DNA of 64,000 bases from Litorimonas taeanensis. Its GTDB lineage: Bacteria; Pseudomonadota; Alphaproteobacteria; Caulobacterales; Maricaulaceae. Positions within the stretch are counted from its first letter, which is position 1. Every line of letters begins with the position of its first letter. A program made the position numbers and the translations under genes. Under the pieces are notes generated by a model. It was not told the origin of the DNA. It made no database searches and worked only from the letters and a program-made list of their open reading frames with translations. Where the stretch lies: assembly GCF_003634015.1 (NCBI RefSeq), contig NZ_RBII01000001.1:372001-436000 (forward strand). The letters are read 5' to 3'. This document shows positions 16,927 to 27,353 of this stretch, piece after piece.

Positions 16927-19536
16927 ATGGACCGCGTATTGCAACCCGTAGACGAAACCCCGCTTGTCCCTAGAGCGAAAAGTAAAGGTCTGGGCGCTGT
17001 TCCATTCTGGGTGACTGTTATTGTTATGGCGGCCATTATACTGGCTTGTCTGGTTTTCTTGTTTCTGCAGGCTAGTGGTTTGGGGTGGACTGGCTTTGTA
17101 TTTTTGGGCGGGCTGTCAGTCATCGCCCTGTTTGGCCTTTTAGGTGTGGTGCTGAATCGGCGGGCCGGGGATATGTCCGAAAGAGAGTCCGATTATGATG
17201 CTGTTTTCCAAAACGGGCTTGTGCCTTCTCTTATAGTACAAAACGGCAAACCTGTTCAGGCCAATCAGGCTTATTATAATTTATGCTCACGCCTCGAAGC
17301 CTTTTCTATTGGCGATGAACCACCATCCATTGAGAGAGTATTTGCTTCATCAGAAGCTGAAATGGCGGGTGTGATTTTCCGTTTGCATCATATTCGGCCT
17401 GAAACTGAGACGGCCGAAGAGGTTCTAGACTACATCTCCACAGAGGGTGTCTTAACCCGATATAAAATCTCTGTCCGCCGTCTTGACCACAATGCGACGC
17501 GCTATTTGTGGCAAATATTAGATATTACATCCAAGGGCTCAATGTCCGAAAGTCTGATGACCCAAGCGCCTGTGGGATTGTTTTCGATGTCCAAAGACGG
17601 GCGAGTTTTAGCCATGAATGGAACGCTCCGGAATTGGTTGGGGCTTGAAATGGGGCAATATGCTGAGAAAATGAGCGAATTCATAGAAGCCCCTAAGGCG
17701 CTTTTAGACAGTCTTGCTGTGCCGGGGCGTAGTGTGCGGACGGATACGCGTTTGATTACGCGAAAAGGAGTTGTAACGCCCACTATTGTTGTCGGTCGCT
17801 GGGAGAGCTTAAATAGCGGAGAGTTGGTTTGTAATGCTGCGGTTTATGGACATTCTTCTGCGCCGAAAACAGTTTCCTCTAAGGCTTCCTCCCATATTGA
17901 CGGGCAAGCAATAGGCCGTGGGCACACGGCCTTAGGGTTGAGCGAGGGGCAGTTGGCGGGTTATGCCGCTGCGCCCATTGGGATGCTGGAGTTAAGTCTC
18001 TCTGATGCTTCGCTCGATATTTCTCAAGCGATTGTTACGAGTGTTAATCCTGCTTTTGAACGGATGTGTCAGGGCGTTGAGGCTACACAGAAAAAATTTG
18101 GTGAGATGTTTGCGGTTCGCGAAGGAGAACATCGCTTTCTAGAGCTGAACGCCGTGCAATTCGATGCTGACAAGCCTTTTGATGCGACATTAATCGGAGA
18201 AAATGCTCTGCCTGTCAGCGTTTATATTTTGGTGGATACGGCGCCCCCGCATGTGGATGAACAGGGGCAAACGACGACGACCATATGGGCGTTTTTGGTG
18301 GATGTTAGCGCCCGTAAATCCCTAGAAGATCAGCTTGTACAAAGCCAAAAAATGCAAGCAATTGGGCAGTTAGCCGCGGGCGTGGCTCATGACTTCAACA
18401 ATCTTTTGACAGCGATTCGTTTGAATACGGACGAATTGTTACAACGTCACCCTGTTGGTGATCCTTCTTACCCAGAATTGCAAAACATCAATTCTACGGG
18501 TGCACGTGCGGGGTCGCTCGTGAAAAAGCTTTTGGCGTTTTCACGAAAACAAACACGCCGTATGGAAGTCCTGTCCGTAACAGACTCTTTGTCAGACATG
18601 GTTGTGACTTTACGCCAGACGCTGGGTGAAAAGGCCAAACTGGTCATGGTGCATGGTCGGAATTTGCCGCCTATCATGGCGGATAAAAGCCAAATTGATT
18701 CTGTTTTGATGAATCTTTGCGTCAATGCGCGTGATGCGATGGCAGAGCAAGGCGGCGGGACGATTACTGTCACAAGTAAACATATCGTCCGAGACAAGGT
18801 TAAGGATGCAAGCTTGCAAGAGGCTGTTCGGAATTTGCCGGGGGATGATTTCGTAACAATAGAAGTTGCAGATACGGGCACCGGGATGCCTGATGAAGTT
18901 AAGGCTAAAATATTTGAGCCTTTCTTTACAACCAAAGAGCAAGGCAAGGGCACGGGATTAGGTTTGGCAACCGTATATGGTATCGTGGAGCAATCGGGTG
19001 GGCATCTATCGGTTGAAAGCGAATTGGGTGTGGGGACGACTTTCCGTATTATCTTCCCTGCGGCAGACCCTGAAGTCATTAAGTCTCAATTGGCTGCCCA
19101 AGAGGCGACAGGAGAGTCTGCGTCCGCGCAAAAAGAGGTAAGGAAGCCATCTGATTTAGCGGGCCAAGGGACTATCCTGTTTGTCGAGGATGAAGCTAGC
19201 GTTCGCCTTATAGCGGCGAAAACGCTTCGCAAGCGCGGATATACTGTAGTTGAAGCTGAAGATGGTGAAGAGGCATTGGAAATATTAGAGGATGGTGACC
19301 ATGTCTTCGATATGATGATTTCTGATGTGGTCATGCCGGGTATGGATGGGCCAACTTTGCTGCAAGCAGGAAGATCGCTTTTAGGTCAGGCCCGAATCGT
19401 GTTTATCTCTGGTTATGCAGAGGAGCAATTCTCTGAACTCTTGTCGAAAGAGCCTGATGTAACCTTCCTGCCCAAGCCATTTACCTTGGCGCAATTGGCA
19501 GAAAAGGTGAAGGCAGAGATTGGCGATGCGGAATAA
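16927..19536 (+). CDS. cckA: hybrid histidine kinase CckA (cell-cycle kinase)
   Basis: Membrane-bound hybrid kinase that in Caulobacter relays phosphate through ChpT to CtrA and CpdR. 869 codons. Two transmembrane helices at about 25-75, then PAS-like sensory regions (about 95-200, 205-300 and 330-460). HisKA has AAGVAHDFNNLL with phospho-His at 488. The catalytic domain has VLMNLCVNARDAM, VADTGTGMP and GKGTGLGLATVYGI. The C-terminal receiver domain has SDVVMPGMDGP with phospho-Asp at 800. The order fits CckA exactly, and the neighbourhood cckA-recA-alaS is typical of the class. chpT and ctrA are not in the window. Confidence 0.95.
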   Translation: MDRVLQPVDETPLVPRAKSKGLGAVPFWVTVIVMAAIILACLVFLFLQASGLGWTGFVFLGGLSVIALFGLLGVVLNRRAGDMSERESDYDAVFQNGLVPSLIVQNGKPVQANQAYYNLCSRLEAFSIGDEPPSIERVFASSEAEMAGVIFRLHHIRPETETAEEVLDYISTEGVLTRYKISVRRLDHNATRYLWQILDITSKGSMSESLMTQAPVGLFSMSKDGRVLAMNGTLRNWLGLEMGQYAEKMSEFIEAPKALLDSLAVPGRSVRTDTRLITRKGVVTPTIVVGRWESLNSGELVCNAAVYGHSSAPKTVSSKASSHIDGQAIGRGHTALGLSEGQLAGYAAAPIGMLELSLSDASLDISQAIVTSVNPAFERMCQGVEATQKKFGEMFAVREGEHRFLELNAVQFDADKPFDATLIGENALPVSVYILVDTAPPHVDEQGQTTTTIWAFLVDVSARKSLEDQLVQSQKMQAIGQLAAGVAHDFNNLLTAIRLNTDELLQRHPVGDPSYPELQNINSTGARAGSLVKKLLAFSRKQTRRMEVLSVTDSLSDMVVTLRQTLGEKAKLVMVHGRNLPPIMADKSQIDSVLMNLCVNARDAMAEQGGGTITVTSKHIVRDKVKDASLQEAVRNLPGDDFVTIEVADTGTGMPDEVKAKIFEPFFTTKEQGKGTGLGLATVYGIVEQSGGHLSVESELGVGTTFRIIFPAADPEVIKSQLAAQEATGESASAQKEVRKPSDLAGQGTILFVEDEASVRLIAAKTLRKRGYTVVEAEDGEEALEILEDGDHVFDMMISDVVMPGMDGPTLLQAGRSLLGQARIVFISGYAEEQFSELLSKEPDVTFLPKPFTLAQLAEKVKAEIGDAE

Positions 19537-19571
19537 ATGTTTGAATTCAATGTTTTAAGAAAAACACAATT

Positions 19572-19614
19572 TGTTCCATATTTGTTCTTGCTATAATAGA
19601 ACAAATATGGAACA
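19572..19614 (+). promoter_or_regulatory. recA promoter: two SOS boxes in a perfect inverted repeat around a -10
   Basis: Alphaproteobacterial LexA boxes GTTC-N7-GTTC occur on the + strand at 19573-19587 and, inverted (GAAC-N7-GAAC), at 19599-19613. Together they lie in a perfect 17-bp inverted repeat (19572-19588 and 19598-19614). The 9-base centre contains TATAAT (19592-19597), a consensus -10. LexA bound at either box would cover the promoter. TTGTTC at 19571-19576 is a possible -35 with a short 15-bp spacer. The transcript would start near 19604, giving a leader of about 90 bases. Confidence 0.88.
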
Positions 19615-19620
19615 TAAGTC

Positions 19621-19677
19621 TTACGGCAGTCCGATATAGCCGTAACTTTATTTAGAATATCGAAGGGCTCCGATATT
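19621..19677 (+). promoter_or_regulatory. folded recA leader with two hairpins and an alternative pairing
   Basis: TTACGG (19621-19626) pairs with CCGTAA (19640-19645), and AATATCG (19656-19662) pairs perfectly with CGATATT (19671-19677). The loop of the first hairpin contains CGATAT (19632-19637), which could instead pair with ATATCG at 19657-19662, so the two folds compete. This lies between the predicted start of transcription and the recA ribosome site CTGGAG at 19684. A regulatory role is inference from pairing alone. Confidence 0.4.
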
Positions 19678-19696
19678 TCTCTACTGGAGTTTGACA

Positions 19697-20800
19697 ATGG
19701 CCAGAAACACCACACCTCTTAAAGTCGTCGGCAAGGCTGATGATAAAAATAAATCCGCTGCTCTAGATGCAGCGCTTTCCCAAATTGACCGTGCCTTTGG
19801 TAAAGGCTCTGTGATGAAGCTGGGGCAAAAATCTGCAATGGATGTTGAATCTGTATCGACCGGTTCTTTGGGCCTCGATATTGCGCTTGGCATAGGCGGT
19901 CTACCAAAGGGTCGTATCATTGAAATTTACGGACCTGAAAGTTCAGGTAAGACAACGCTTTCTTTGCATTGTGTTGCTGAAATTCAAAAACAAGGTGGGG
20001 TTGCGGCCTTTATCGATGCAGAGCATGCACTTGATCCTGTTTATGCAGGCAAGCTCGGCGTGGATGTGAATGAACTTTTGATTGCACAGCCTGATACGGG
20101 TGAGCAAGGTCTTGAAATTGCCGATACGCTTGTGCGTTCTGGCGCGATTGATGTTCTTGTTATTGACTCTGTTGCGGCATTGACGCCTCGGGCTGAACTC
20201 GAAGGCGATATGGGCGACAGCTTGCCAGGGTTACAGGCACGCTTGATGAGCCAAGCGCTCCGTAAATTAACGGGCTCGATCTCTAAGTCTGGCTGTATGG
20301 TTATCTTCATCAACCAAATCCGCATGAAGATTGGTGTCATGTATGGTTCGCCTGAAACAACAACAGGCGGGAATGCTTTGAAATTTTATAGCTCTGTACG
20401 TTTGGACATTCGCCGTATTGGTGCCATTAAGCATCGTGACGAGATTGTTGGTAACCAAACCCGCGTTAAAGTCGTGAAGAACAAAGTTGCACCGCCTTTC
20501 CGTCAGGTTGAATTTGATATCATGTATGGAGAGGGTATTTCGAAAACTGGCGAGTTGATTGACTTAGGCGTTAAAGCTGAAGTTATTGAGAAGTCAGGCT
20601 CTTGGTATTCTTATGGTGATGAGCGTATTGGTCAGGGCCGTGAGAATGTACGCCGGTTCTTGAAAGAGAACCCAGATATTGCTGAAGATGTTGAACTTCG
20701 TATTCGTAAGAACGAAGGTCTTATCGAAGAAGAGCTTCTTATGCCAAAAGAAGAGCAAGTTGAGGATGATGGCGACGCGGCCGCTCTTGGTCTCGTTTAG
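19697..20800 (+). CDS. recA: recombinase RecA
   Basis: DNA strand-exchange ATPase and LexA co-protease, the centre of homologous repair and the SOS response. 367 codons, normal for the class. Seen: Walker [10 protein letters not shown] at about 79-87, [14 protein letters not shown], the L2 region with [14 protein letters not shown], and the acidic C-terminal tail EEQVEDDGD. The frame begins at a TTG at 19691, but the ATG at 19697 has GGAG 7 bases upstream and gives MARN. Control by LexA is shown by the SOS boxes upstream. Confidence 0.98.
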   Translation: MARNTTPLKVVGKADDKNKSAALDAALSQIDRAFGKGSVMKLGQKSAMDVESVSTGSLGLDIALGIGGLPKGRIIEIYGPESSGKTTLSLHCVAEIQKQGGVAAFIDAEHALDPVYAGKLGVDVNELLIAQPDTGEQGLEIADTLVRSGAIDVLVIDSVAALTPRAELEGDMGDSLPGLQARLMSQALRKLTGSISKSGCMVIFINQIRMKIGVMYGSPETTTGGNALKFYSSVRLDIRRIGAIKHRDEIVGNQTRVKVVKNKVAPPFRQVEFDIMYGEGISKTGELIDLGVKAEVIEKSGSWYSYGDERIGQGRENVRRFLKENPDIAEDVELRIRKNEGLIEEELLMPKEEQVEDDGDAAALGLV

Positions 20801-20823
20801 AGTTCAAAACGCCTTATGAAATA

Positions 20824-20900
20824 GGATTGGGCTACCCGAACGTCCCAATCCCATTGCAAGGCTGAGTATCAAACAAGAGCCCGTGGAGTCCCCGCTCCAC
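20824..20900 (+). ncRNA. two perfect hairpins after recA, possible structured RNA (candidate)
   Basis: GGATTGGG (20824-20831) pairs perfectly with CCCAATCC (20844-20851); GTGGAG (20883-20888) pairs with CTCCAC (20895-20900). With the terminator-like hairpin at 20961-20990, three stems lie in a row in the 238-base gap between recA and alaS. This could be a structured 3' end of the recA message, an alaS leader or a small RNA. No known family is recognised. Confidence 0.3.
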
Positions 20901-20960
20901 TGTCATAACCGCTATCCCTAATCCGCGCGTTTTGATAGATTTGATGGACGCTTTGCATAA

Positions 20961-20990
20961 AAGAGCGCTTGGCACTGCCGAGCGCTCTTT
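20961..20990 (+). terminator. probable terminator between recA and alaS
   Basis: AAGAGCGCT (20961-20969) and AGCGCTCTT (20981-20989) form a perfect 9-bp stem with an 11-base loop, followed by TTCT. The T run is short but the stem is strong. It lies 160 bases after the recA stop and 49 before alaS. Confidence 0.65.
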
Positions 20991-21038
20991 CTATAGGGGC
21001 GGATAAGAATTGAACTTAGAAACCAATCGGACGCCTTA

Positions 21039-23672
21039 ATGCAAAGTTTGAATGATATTCGTCAGCAATTTCTCTCTTATTTTGGGGAGAACGAACATGC
21101 TATTCTACCATCAAGCCCGCTCGTGCCTGATAATGATCCCACATTGCTGTTTGTAAATGCGGGAATGGTACAGTTTAAAGATTATTTTACGGGCGCGGTG
21201 AAGCCACATATACCAAGAGCGACGACATCTCAGAAATGCGTCAGGGCGGGCGGAAAGCATAATGACTTAGATAATGTCGGCTATACGGCGCGGCACCATA
21301 CATTTTTTGAGATGCTCGGCAATTTTTCTTTTGGTGATTATTTTAAAGAGCGCGCCATTGCGTCGGCTTGGGATCTTATAACGAATGTTTATTGTCTCCC
21401 GAAAGAGAAATTACTCGTCACAGTTTATCACACCGATGACGAGGCGTATGACCTTTGGAAAAAAATCGCGGGTCTCCCCGATGATCGAATAATCCGAATT
21501 GCGACCTCAGATAATTTTTGGGCTATGGGGGATACAGGACCTTGCGGGCCATGTTCTGAGATATTTTATGATCATGGCGAAGACATTCCTGGAGGCCCTC
21601 CAGGCTCACCTGATGAAGATGGTGACCGCTTTATCGAAATTTGGAACTTGGTTTTCATGCAGTATGAGCGCTTTGCCGATGGCCGAGAAGAAGCTCTGCC
21701 AAAGCCGTCTATTGATACAGGCATGGGGCTAGAGCGCATTACGGCTATTCTTCAGGGCGAGCATGATAATTATGATATCGACCTGTTTAAGACACTTATT
21801 CGCGCTTCTGTTGATTTGACGGGTGTGAAAGCTGAAGGTGAGGCGAAGTTTTCCCATCGCGTTATCGCTGACCATTTACGCTCTTGTTCGTTTCTTATGG
21901 CGGATGGTGTTTCGCCGTCTAATGAAGGGCGAGGTTATGTGTTGCGGCGTATTATGCGCCGCGCCATGCGGCACGCGCATTTGCTTGGGGCCAAAGACCC
22001 GCTCATGCATCGCCTAGTGCCCACATTGATTCAAGAAATGGGCGGCGCTTATGATGAACTCAATCGCGCCAAAGCGTCTATAACGGCAACCTTTGAACAA
22101 GAAGAGGAGCGTTTTCGCCGTACATTAGGCCGCGGAACAGCTTTATTAGAGGGGGCTGTAGAAGGGCTTAGCAAGGGCGCGAAACTGGACGGTGAAACAG
22201 CCTTTAAACTCTATGATACATATGGTTTTCCAATTGACCTGACACAAGATGCCTTACGGGCGAAAGGGCTCGGTGTTGATTTGGATGGGTTCGCGGCCGC
22301 TATGGAGCGCCAAAAATCCCAATCACGCGAGGGTGGGTTTGCGTCTGGCGACCAAGCGACGGATGATGTTTGGAATGAAGCCAAAGCTATAGCGGGTGAT
22401 AGTGAGTTTACCGGATATGAAGAATTAAGTTCTGAGCAGAGCGTTAAAACCCTGGTTCAAAATGGTGTATCTGTTGAGAAGGCAAACACTGGCCCCGTTA
22501 TGTTCCTTACGTCTAAAACGCCATTCTATGCAGAAAGTGGTGGTCAGGCAGGGGATAAAGGGACGGCGACATTCGGGAATGGCGCAAAAATCACCATTAC
22601 TGATGTGCAAAAAAAGGCAGGTGGCCTGCATGTTCATATCGGTGATTTAACAGGCGAAATTGCTGTAGGGGCGTTAGCAACAATTACTGTGGATTCAAAA
22701 AACCGCGAAACGACGCGTCATAATCACTCTGCGGCGCATTTGCTGCATGAGGCCCTTCGCCGTGTGTTGGGCGAACATGTCGCCCAAAAAGGCCAAATGG
22801 TGGATGGTGAGCGCATTCGCTTTGATATTTCACACGGGGCCGCCATTACGCGCGAAGAGCTAGCCCGTGTCGAAGATGAGGTAAACGCGATCATACAACA
22901 AAATGCTCCTGCTATGACAAAGCTCATGAGCCCTGATGAAGCGATCAAAGCGGGCGCCCTAGCGTTGTTTGGCGAGAAATATGGTGATGAGGTGCGTGTA
23001 CTGGCTTTGGGGAATGACCCGAAAGACCTCACAAAGGCCTATTCTGTAGAATTATGTGGGGGAACACATGTCGCGCGTACGGGCGATATTGCCTTGTTCA
23101 AAATTGTGAATGAAGAAGCGGTTGCAGCGGGTATCCGCCGCGTTGAGGCTGTTACAGGTGAGGTTGCAAGGCGTTATTTAGAAGACCAAGCGGGTCTAGC
23201 GCGTCAAGCGGCCGACACGCTGAAAACACGTCCAGAAGACGTCCCAGAGCGCCTTGAGGGCCTGTTGGCTGACCGAAAGCGCCTTGAAAAAGAGTTGTCA
23301 GAGACGCGCAAGCAATTGGCGCTCGGCGGCGGTGGCGGAGCCAGTGCGGCCGAAGATATAAATGGCACTCAGGTCATGGCGCGTGTTCTTGAAGGTGTTT
23401 CAGGTAAGGAATTACGTCCGATGATGAATGAGCAATTGGACGCATTAGGGTCCGGTATTGTGGCTTTCATCGCCAAAGAAGATGGAAAAGTCGCTGTCGG
23501 CGTTGCCGTTAGTGATGATTTGACGTCAAAATATTCTGCCTCGGATTTGGTGAATATTGGCGCGCCTTTCGTAAATGGTCGCGGCGGCGGTAAGCCAGGT
23601 ATGGCCCAAGCTGGGGGGTCTAAACCCGAAGGGGCAGAGGAGGCGCTCGCAGCGATTAAAGCTGCGATATAG
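21039..23672 (+). CDS. alaS: alanine--tRNA ligase
   Basis: Charges tRNA-Ala and clears mischarged Ser/Gly through its editing domain. 877 codons, full length. Aminoacylation core about 1-460: start [55 protein letters not shown]. Editing domain: [14 protein letters not shown] near residue 565, and the zinc-site [10 protein letters not shown] near 670. The C-terminal region has a glycine run (ALGGGGGAS) and the C-Ala domain ending [18 protein letters not shown]. The ATG has no clear SD. Downstream, arfB follows after 15 bases. Confidence 0.98.
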   Translation: MQSLNDIRQQFLSYFGENEHAILPSSPLVPDNDPTLLFVNAGMVQFKDYFTGAVKPHIPRATTSQKCVRAGGKHNDLDNVGYTARHHTFFEMLGNFSFGDYFKERAIASAWDLITNVYCLPKEKLLVTVYHTDDEAYDLWKKIAGLPDDRIIRIATSDNFWAMGDTGPCGPCSEIFYDHGEDIPGGPPGSPDEDGDRFIEIWNLVFMQYERFADGREEALPKPSIDTGMGLERITAILQGEHDNYDIDLFKTLIRASVDLTGVKAEGEAKFSHRVIADHLRSCSFLMADGVSPSNEGRGYVLRRIMRRAMRHAHLLGAKDPLMHRLVPTLIQEMGGAYDELNRAKASITATFEQEEERFRRTLGRGTALLEGAVEGLSKGAKLDGETAFKLYDTYGFPIDLTQDALRAKGLGVDLDGFAAAMERQKSQSREGGFASGDQATDDVWNEAKAIAGDSEFTGYEELSSEQSVKTLVQNGVSVEKANTGPVMFLTSKTPFYAESGGQAGDKGTATFGNGAKITITDVQKKAGGLHVHIGDLTGEIAVGALATITVDSKNRETTRHNHSAAHLLHEALRRVLGEHVAQKGQMVDGERIRFDISHGAAITREELARVEDEVNAIIQQNAPAMTKLMSPDEAIKAGALALFGEKYGDEVRVLALGNDPKDLTKAYSVELCGGTHVARTGDIALFKIVNEEAVAAGIRRVEAVTGEVARRYLEDQAGLARQAADTLKTRPEDVPERLEGLLADRKRLEKELSETRKQLALGGGGGASAAEDINGTQVMARVLEGVSGKELRPMMNEQLDALGSGIVAFIAKEDGKVAVGVAVSDDLTSKYSASDLVNIGAPFVNGRGGGKPGMAQAGGSKPEGAEEALAAIKAAI

Positions 23673-23687
23673 GCGTATCAGATAGGT

Positions 23688-24122
23688 GTGAGCGACGCGC
23701 TTTATATTAACACACAGCTTTCGATTCCAATGGCAGAGATTGAGCTGTCTGCCATTCGGGCTTCTGGCCCGGGTGGACAACATGTCAATAAAACATCGTC
23801 CGCGATACAACTTCGCTTTTATATTCCGTCGAGCGCAAGTTTGAACGCAGAGCAAAAGTCTAAACTTTTCGCTCATTCTGATAATCATATATCTGAGAAC
23901 GGTATGATAGTGATTAAGGCCCAAGGATCACGGTCTCAACATCGCAATAAAGAGGACGCTTTGTTTCGATTAAAGGGGATTATCAAAGCCGCTTTGCAGC
24001 CGAAAATAAAACGTAAACCGACTCAACCTACTTATGGTTCTGTAAAACGACGATTAAAATCAAAAGCCATCCGGTCAGAGAAAAAATCATTGCGAGGGAA
24101 GGTCGAGAGAGACGACTTTTAA
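23688..24122 (+). CDS. arfB: alternative ribosome-rescue factor ArfB (YaeJ/ICT1-like peptidyl-tRNA hydrolase)
   Basis: Releases peptides from ribosomes stalled on truncated mRNA by hydrolysing peptidyl-tRNA. 144 codons, close to E. coli YaeJ (140). Seen: the catalytic GGQ loop in RASGPGGQHVNKTSSAIQLRF at about residues 24-44, KAQGSRSQHRNKEDALFRL, and the basic C-terminal tail (KRKPTQPTYGSVKRRLKSKA, then KKSLRGKV) that inserts in the empty mRNA tunnel. The GTG start keeps the N-terminal strand that aligns with YaeJ; the next ATG (23733) would remove it. It lies 15 bases after alaS and is probably co-transcribed. Confidence 0.93.
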   Translation: MSDALYINTQLSIPMAEIELSAIRASGPGGQHVNKTSSAIQLRFYIPSSASLNAEQKSKLFAHSDNHISENGMIVIKAQGSRSQHRNKEDALFRLKGIIKAALQPKIKRKPTQPTYGSVKRRLKSKAIRSEKKSLRGKVERDDF

Positions 24123-24278
24123 CACTAAAACGCCCGTTTTTGTCGGTAAACAGCAGATTCCTCGGCTTATAACAGGCAAAAAGACTTGCCCAAAGCGCAG
24201 GGACTCGCTACATGCGCGCACGAATAGGCGCTCCTCTTTGTGATGGGGCGTTTTTAAATGGTAACATTGGAGGCCCCG

Positions 24279-24458
24279 ATGGCTGTCCCTAAGAGTAAAA
24301 TTTCTAATTCACGTCGTGGCATGCGCCGCGCACATGATCGCCTAACTGCAACAAACTATGTCGAAGATCAGGACAGTGGTGAGTTGCGTCGTCAACACCA
24401 CATTGACCTGAAATCAGGCATGTATCGTGGGCGTCAGGTTCTGACACCAAAAGATTAG
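24279..24458 (+). CDS. rpmF: 50S ribosomal protein L32
   Basis: Small protein of the large ribosomal subunit, 59 codons. The start [20 protein letters not shown] is diagnostic. It has no CxxC zinc pairs, as usual for proteobacterial L32. The frame opens at 24258, but the ATG at 24279 has TTGGAGG 5-6 bases upstream and matches the conserved N-terminus. Eno follows 38 bases later. In many bacteria rpmF precedes plsX; here it does not. Confidence 0.97.
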   Translation: MAVPKSKISNSRRGMRRAHDRLTATNYVEDQDSGELRRQHHIDLKSGMYRGRQVLTPKD

Positions 24459-24484
24459 TCTTAAAAATTCACATTAATAACTGA

Positions 24485-25774
<1,290 letters not shown>

Positions 25775-25795
25775 TGACTAACTGATAACGATTAT

Positions 25796-25826
25796 AAAAG
25801 GCGCGAATCACTTTCGCGCTTTTTTT
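25796..25826 (+). terminator. rho-independent terminator of eno
   Basis: GCGCGAA (25801-25807), loop TCACT, TTCGCGC (25813-25819), followed by seven T residues; AAAAG before the stem pairs with the T run. It begins 22 bases after the eno stop. Confidence 0.93.
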
Positions 25827-25882
25827 ATGCGCATAGAACAGAGTCTTAAGTCTGTCTTAACGACTATCCGTAATATCACCTT

Positions 25883-26248
25883 ATGCGTTACACTCCGCAA
25901 ATGAATGAAGTGCACTCGTCTCAGTTTGCGCCAATCGCGATAGTCTCAGGCTTTTTCCGTAATGTTCGGTGGCCCGTTTTGGCGATCTGTACTCTCTATG
26001 TATATTTGGCCTTTCACGCGCTTTCTGGCTCTCAGGGCGTTGTGAATTGGGTGAATAATGATACGCGCGCGGAGATATTGCAGTCTCGCTTAGATAATCT
26101 CACCTTGCAAAAGCAGGTTTTAGAGGCAAAGGTAGAGGCGTTAAGTGTCGAGCAATTGGACATTGACGTTTTAGACCAACTTTCGCGCGAGAAACTATTT
26201 TATTCGTATCCGAAAGAGTTAACGATTTGGCTTGACCCAGAGGGGTAA
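25883..26248 (+). CDS. ftsB: FtsB/DivIC-like cell-division protein
   Basis: Bitopic inner-membrane protein of the divisome, expected to complex with FtsL and FtsQ. 121 codons. One transmembrane helix at about 30-48 (WPVLAICTLYVYLAFHAL), then a periplasmic coiled coil at about 60-92 (ILQSRLDNLTLQKQVLEAKVEAL), and a C-terminal region with LFYSYPKELTIWL. Length and layout fit septum formation initiator proteins, and the place between eno and pdhA is the usual one in alphaproteobacteria. No clear SD; ATG codons at 25883 and 25901 are both possible starts. Confidence 0.88.
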   Translation: MRYTPQMNEVHSSQFAPIAIVSGFFRNVRWPVLAICTLYVYLAFHALSGSQGVVNWVNNDTRAEILQSRLDNLTLQKQVLEAKVEALSVEQLDIDVLDQLSREKLFYSYPKELTIWLDPEG

Positions 26249-26333
26249 AATTGCCGATTATAGTCTAAATCACGAATTTGAAGTGAAAATTTTAATTCGT
26301 ATGTAAACTATCATTTTGACCCTCGAGATGTCT

Positions 26334-27350
26334 ATGGCTACGAAACCTAAAAAAGCGACCCCTAAAAAGTCGTCTTCTCTTTCAAAAACAAATGCTGAGG
26401 AGCTCTTAGGGTATTACCGAGATATGTTGCTTATCCGCCGTTTCGAAGAAAAGGCTGGGCAGCTTTACGGCATGGGTTTGATCGCAGGATTTTGTCACCT
26501 TTATATCGGCCAAGAGGCTGTCGTTGTAGGTTGCCGCGCTGCGATGAATGAAGGCGATCAAATGATCACAGGGTATCGTGATCACGGGCATATGCTGGCT
26601 TGTGGTATGGAAAGCCGCGGCGTTATGGCCGAGCTTACAGGGCGCGAAGGGGGCTATTCCCGCGGTAAGGGTGGTTCCATGCATATGTTCAGCACGGAAA
26701 AGAAATTCTATGGCGGACATGGTATCGTTGGGGCTCAGGTTCCATTGGGCGCAGGTTTAGGCTTTGCGAATAAGTATTTAGACAATGGTGCGGTAAGTCT
26801 GGCCTTCTTTGGTGATGGTGCGTCTAATCAAGGGCAGGTCTATGAAACATTCAACATGGCGAAGCTTTGGGACTTGCCAGTCGTATTTGTAATTGAAAAC
26901 AACCAATATGCTATGGGGACATCTGTAGAGCGTTCATCCGCTGAGACAGAACTTTATAAGCGCGGCAGCAGTTTTGAAATTGAAGGCATACAGGTTGACG
27001 GGATGAATGTTCTTGAGGTGCGCGACGCGGCTCAAAAAGCTATCGATCATGCGCGCTCTGGCAAGGGGCCCATGATATTGGAAATGAAAACCTACCGTTA
27101 CCGCGGACATTCTATGTCAGATCCAGCAAAATACCGGTCTCGCGACGAAGTAACTAAGACACGCTCAGAGCGTGATCCCATTGATTTTGTTCGGGCCCAG
27201 TTGCTAGATAAAAAATGGGCAGATGAAGCCAAGCTAAAAGAGCTCGATAAAGAAATTAAAGAAATTGTCGTTGATGCGGCTGACTTTGCTCAGGAATCGC
27301 CTGAGCCTGATCCTTCTGAGCTTTGGACAGATGTGTTGCTAGAGGCCTAA
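26334..27350 (+). CDS. pdhA: pyruvate dehydrogenase E1 component subunit alpha
   Basis: Thiamine-diphosphate subunit that decarboxylates pyruvate and, with PdhB, loads the acetyl group on lipoyl-E2. 338 codons. Seen: GFCHLYIGQEAVVVG, GYRDHGHML, GREGGYSRGKGGSMHMF, the ThDP-binding FFGDGASNQGQVYETFNMA (about 155-173), and the loop YRYRGHSMSDPAKYRSRDE that in mitochondrial homologues is phosphorylated. The frame extends to a TTG at 26316; ATG codons at 26328 and 26334 are the realistic starts, and 26334 has GAG at a usable distance. First gene of the pdh cluster; the stop is 3 bases before the next ATG. Confidence 0.96.
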   Translation: MATKPKKATPKKSSSLSKTNAEELLGYYRDMLLIRRFEEKAGQLYGMGLIAGFCHLYIGQEAVVVGCRAAMNEGDQMITGYRDHGHMLACGMESRGVMAELTGREGGYSRGKGGSMHMFSTEKKFYGGHGIVGAQVPLGAGLGFANKYLDNGAVSLAFFGDGASNQGQVYETFNMAKLWDLPVVFVIENNQYAMGTSVERSSAETELYKRGSSFEIEGIQVDGMNVLEVRDAAQKAIDHARSGKGPMILEMKTYRYRGHSMSDPAKYRSRDEVTKTRSERDPIDFVRAQLLDKKWADEAKLKELDKEIKEIVVDAADFAQESPEPDPSELWTDVLLEA

Positions 27351-27353
27351 GCC

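Noticed and set aside
16836-17123. N-terminal extension of the second DUF885 gene into cckA
   Set aside because: It would overlap the start of cckA on the opposite strand, and the ATG at 16835 begins a proper lipoprotein signal peptide.
19572-19614. The 17-bp inverted repeat as terminator of cckA
   Set aside because: There is no T run after it, the sequence matches paired LexA boxes, and a -10 lies in its centre; an additional terminator role cannot be excluded.
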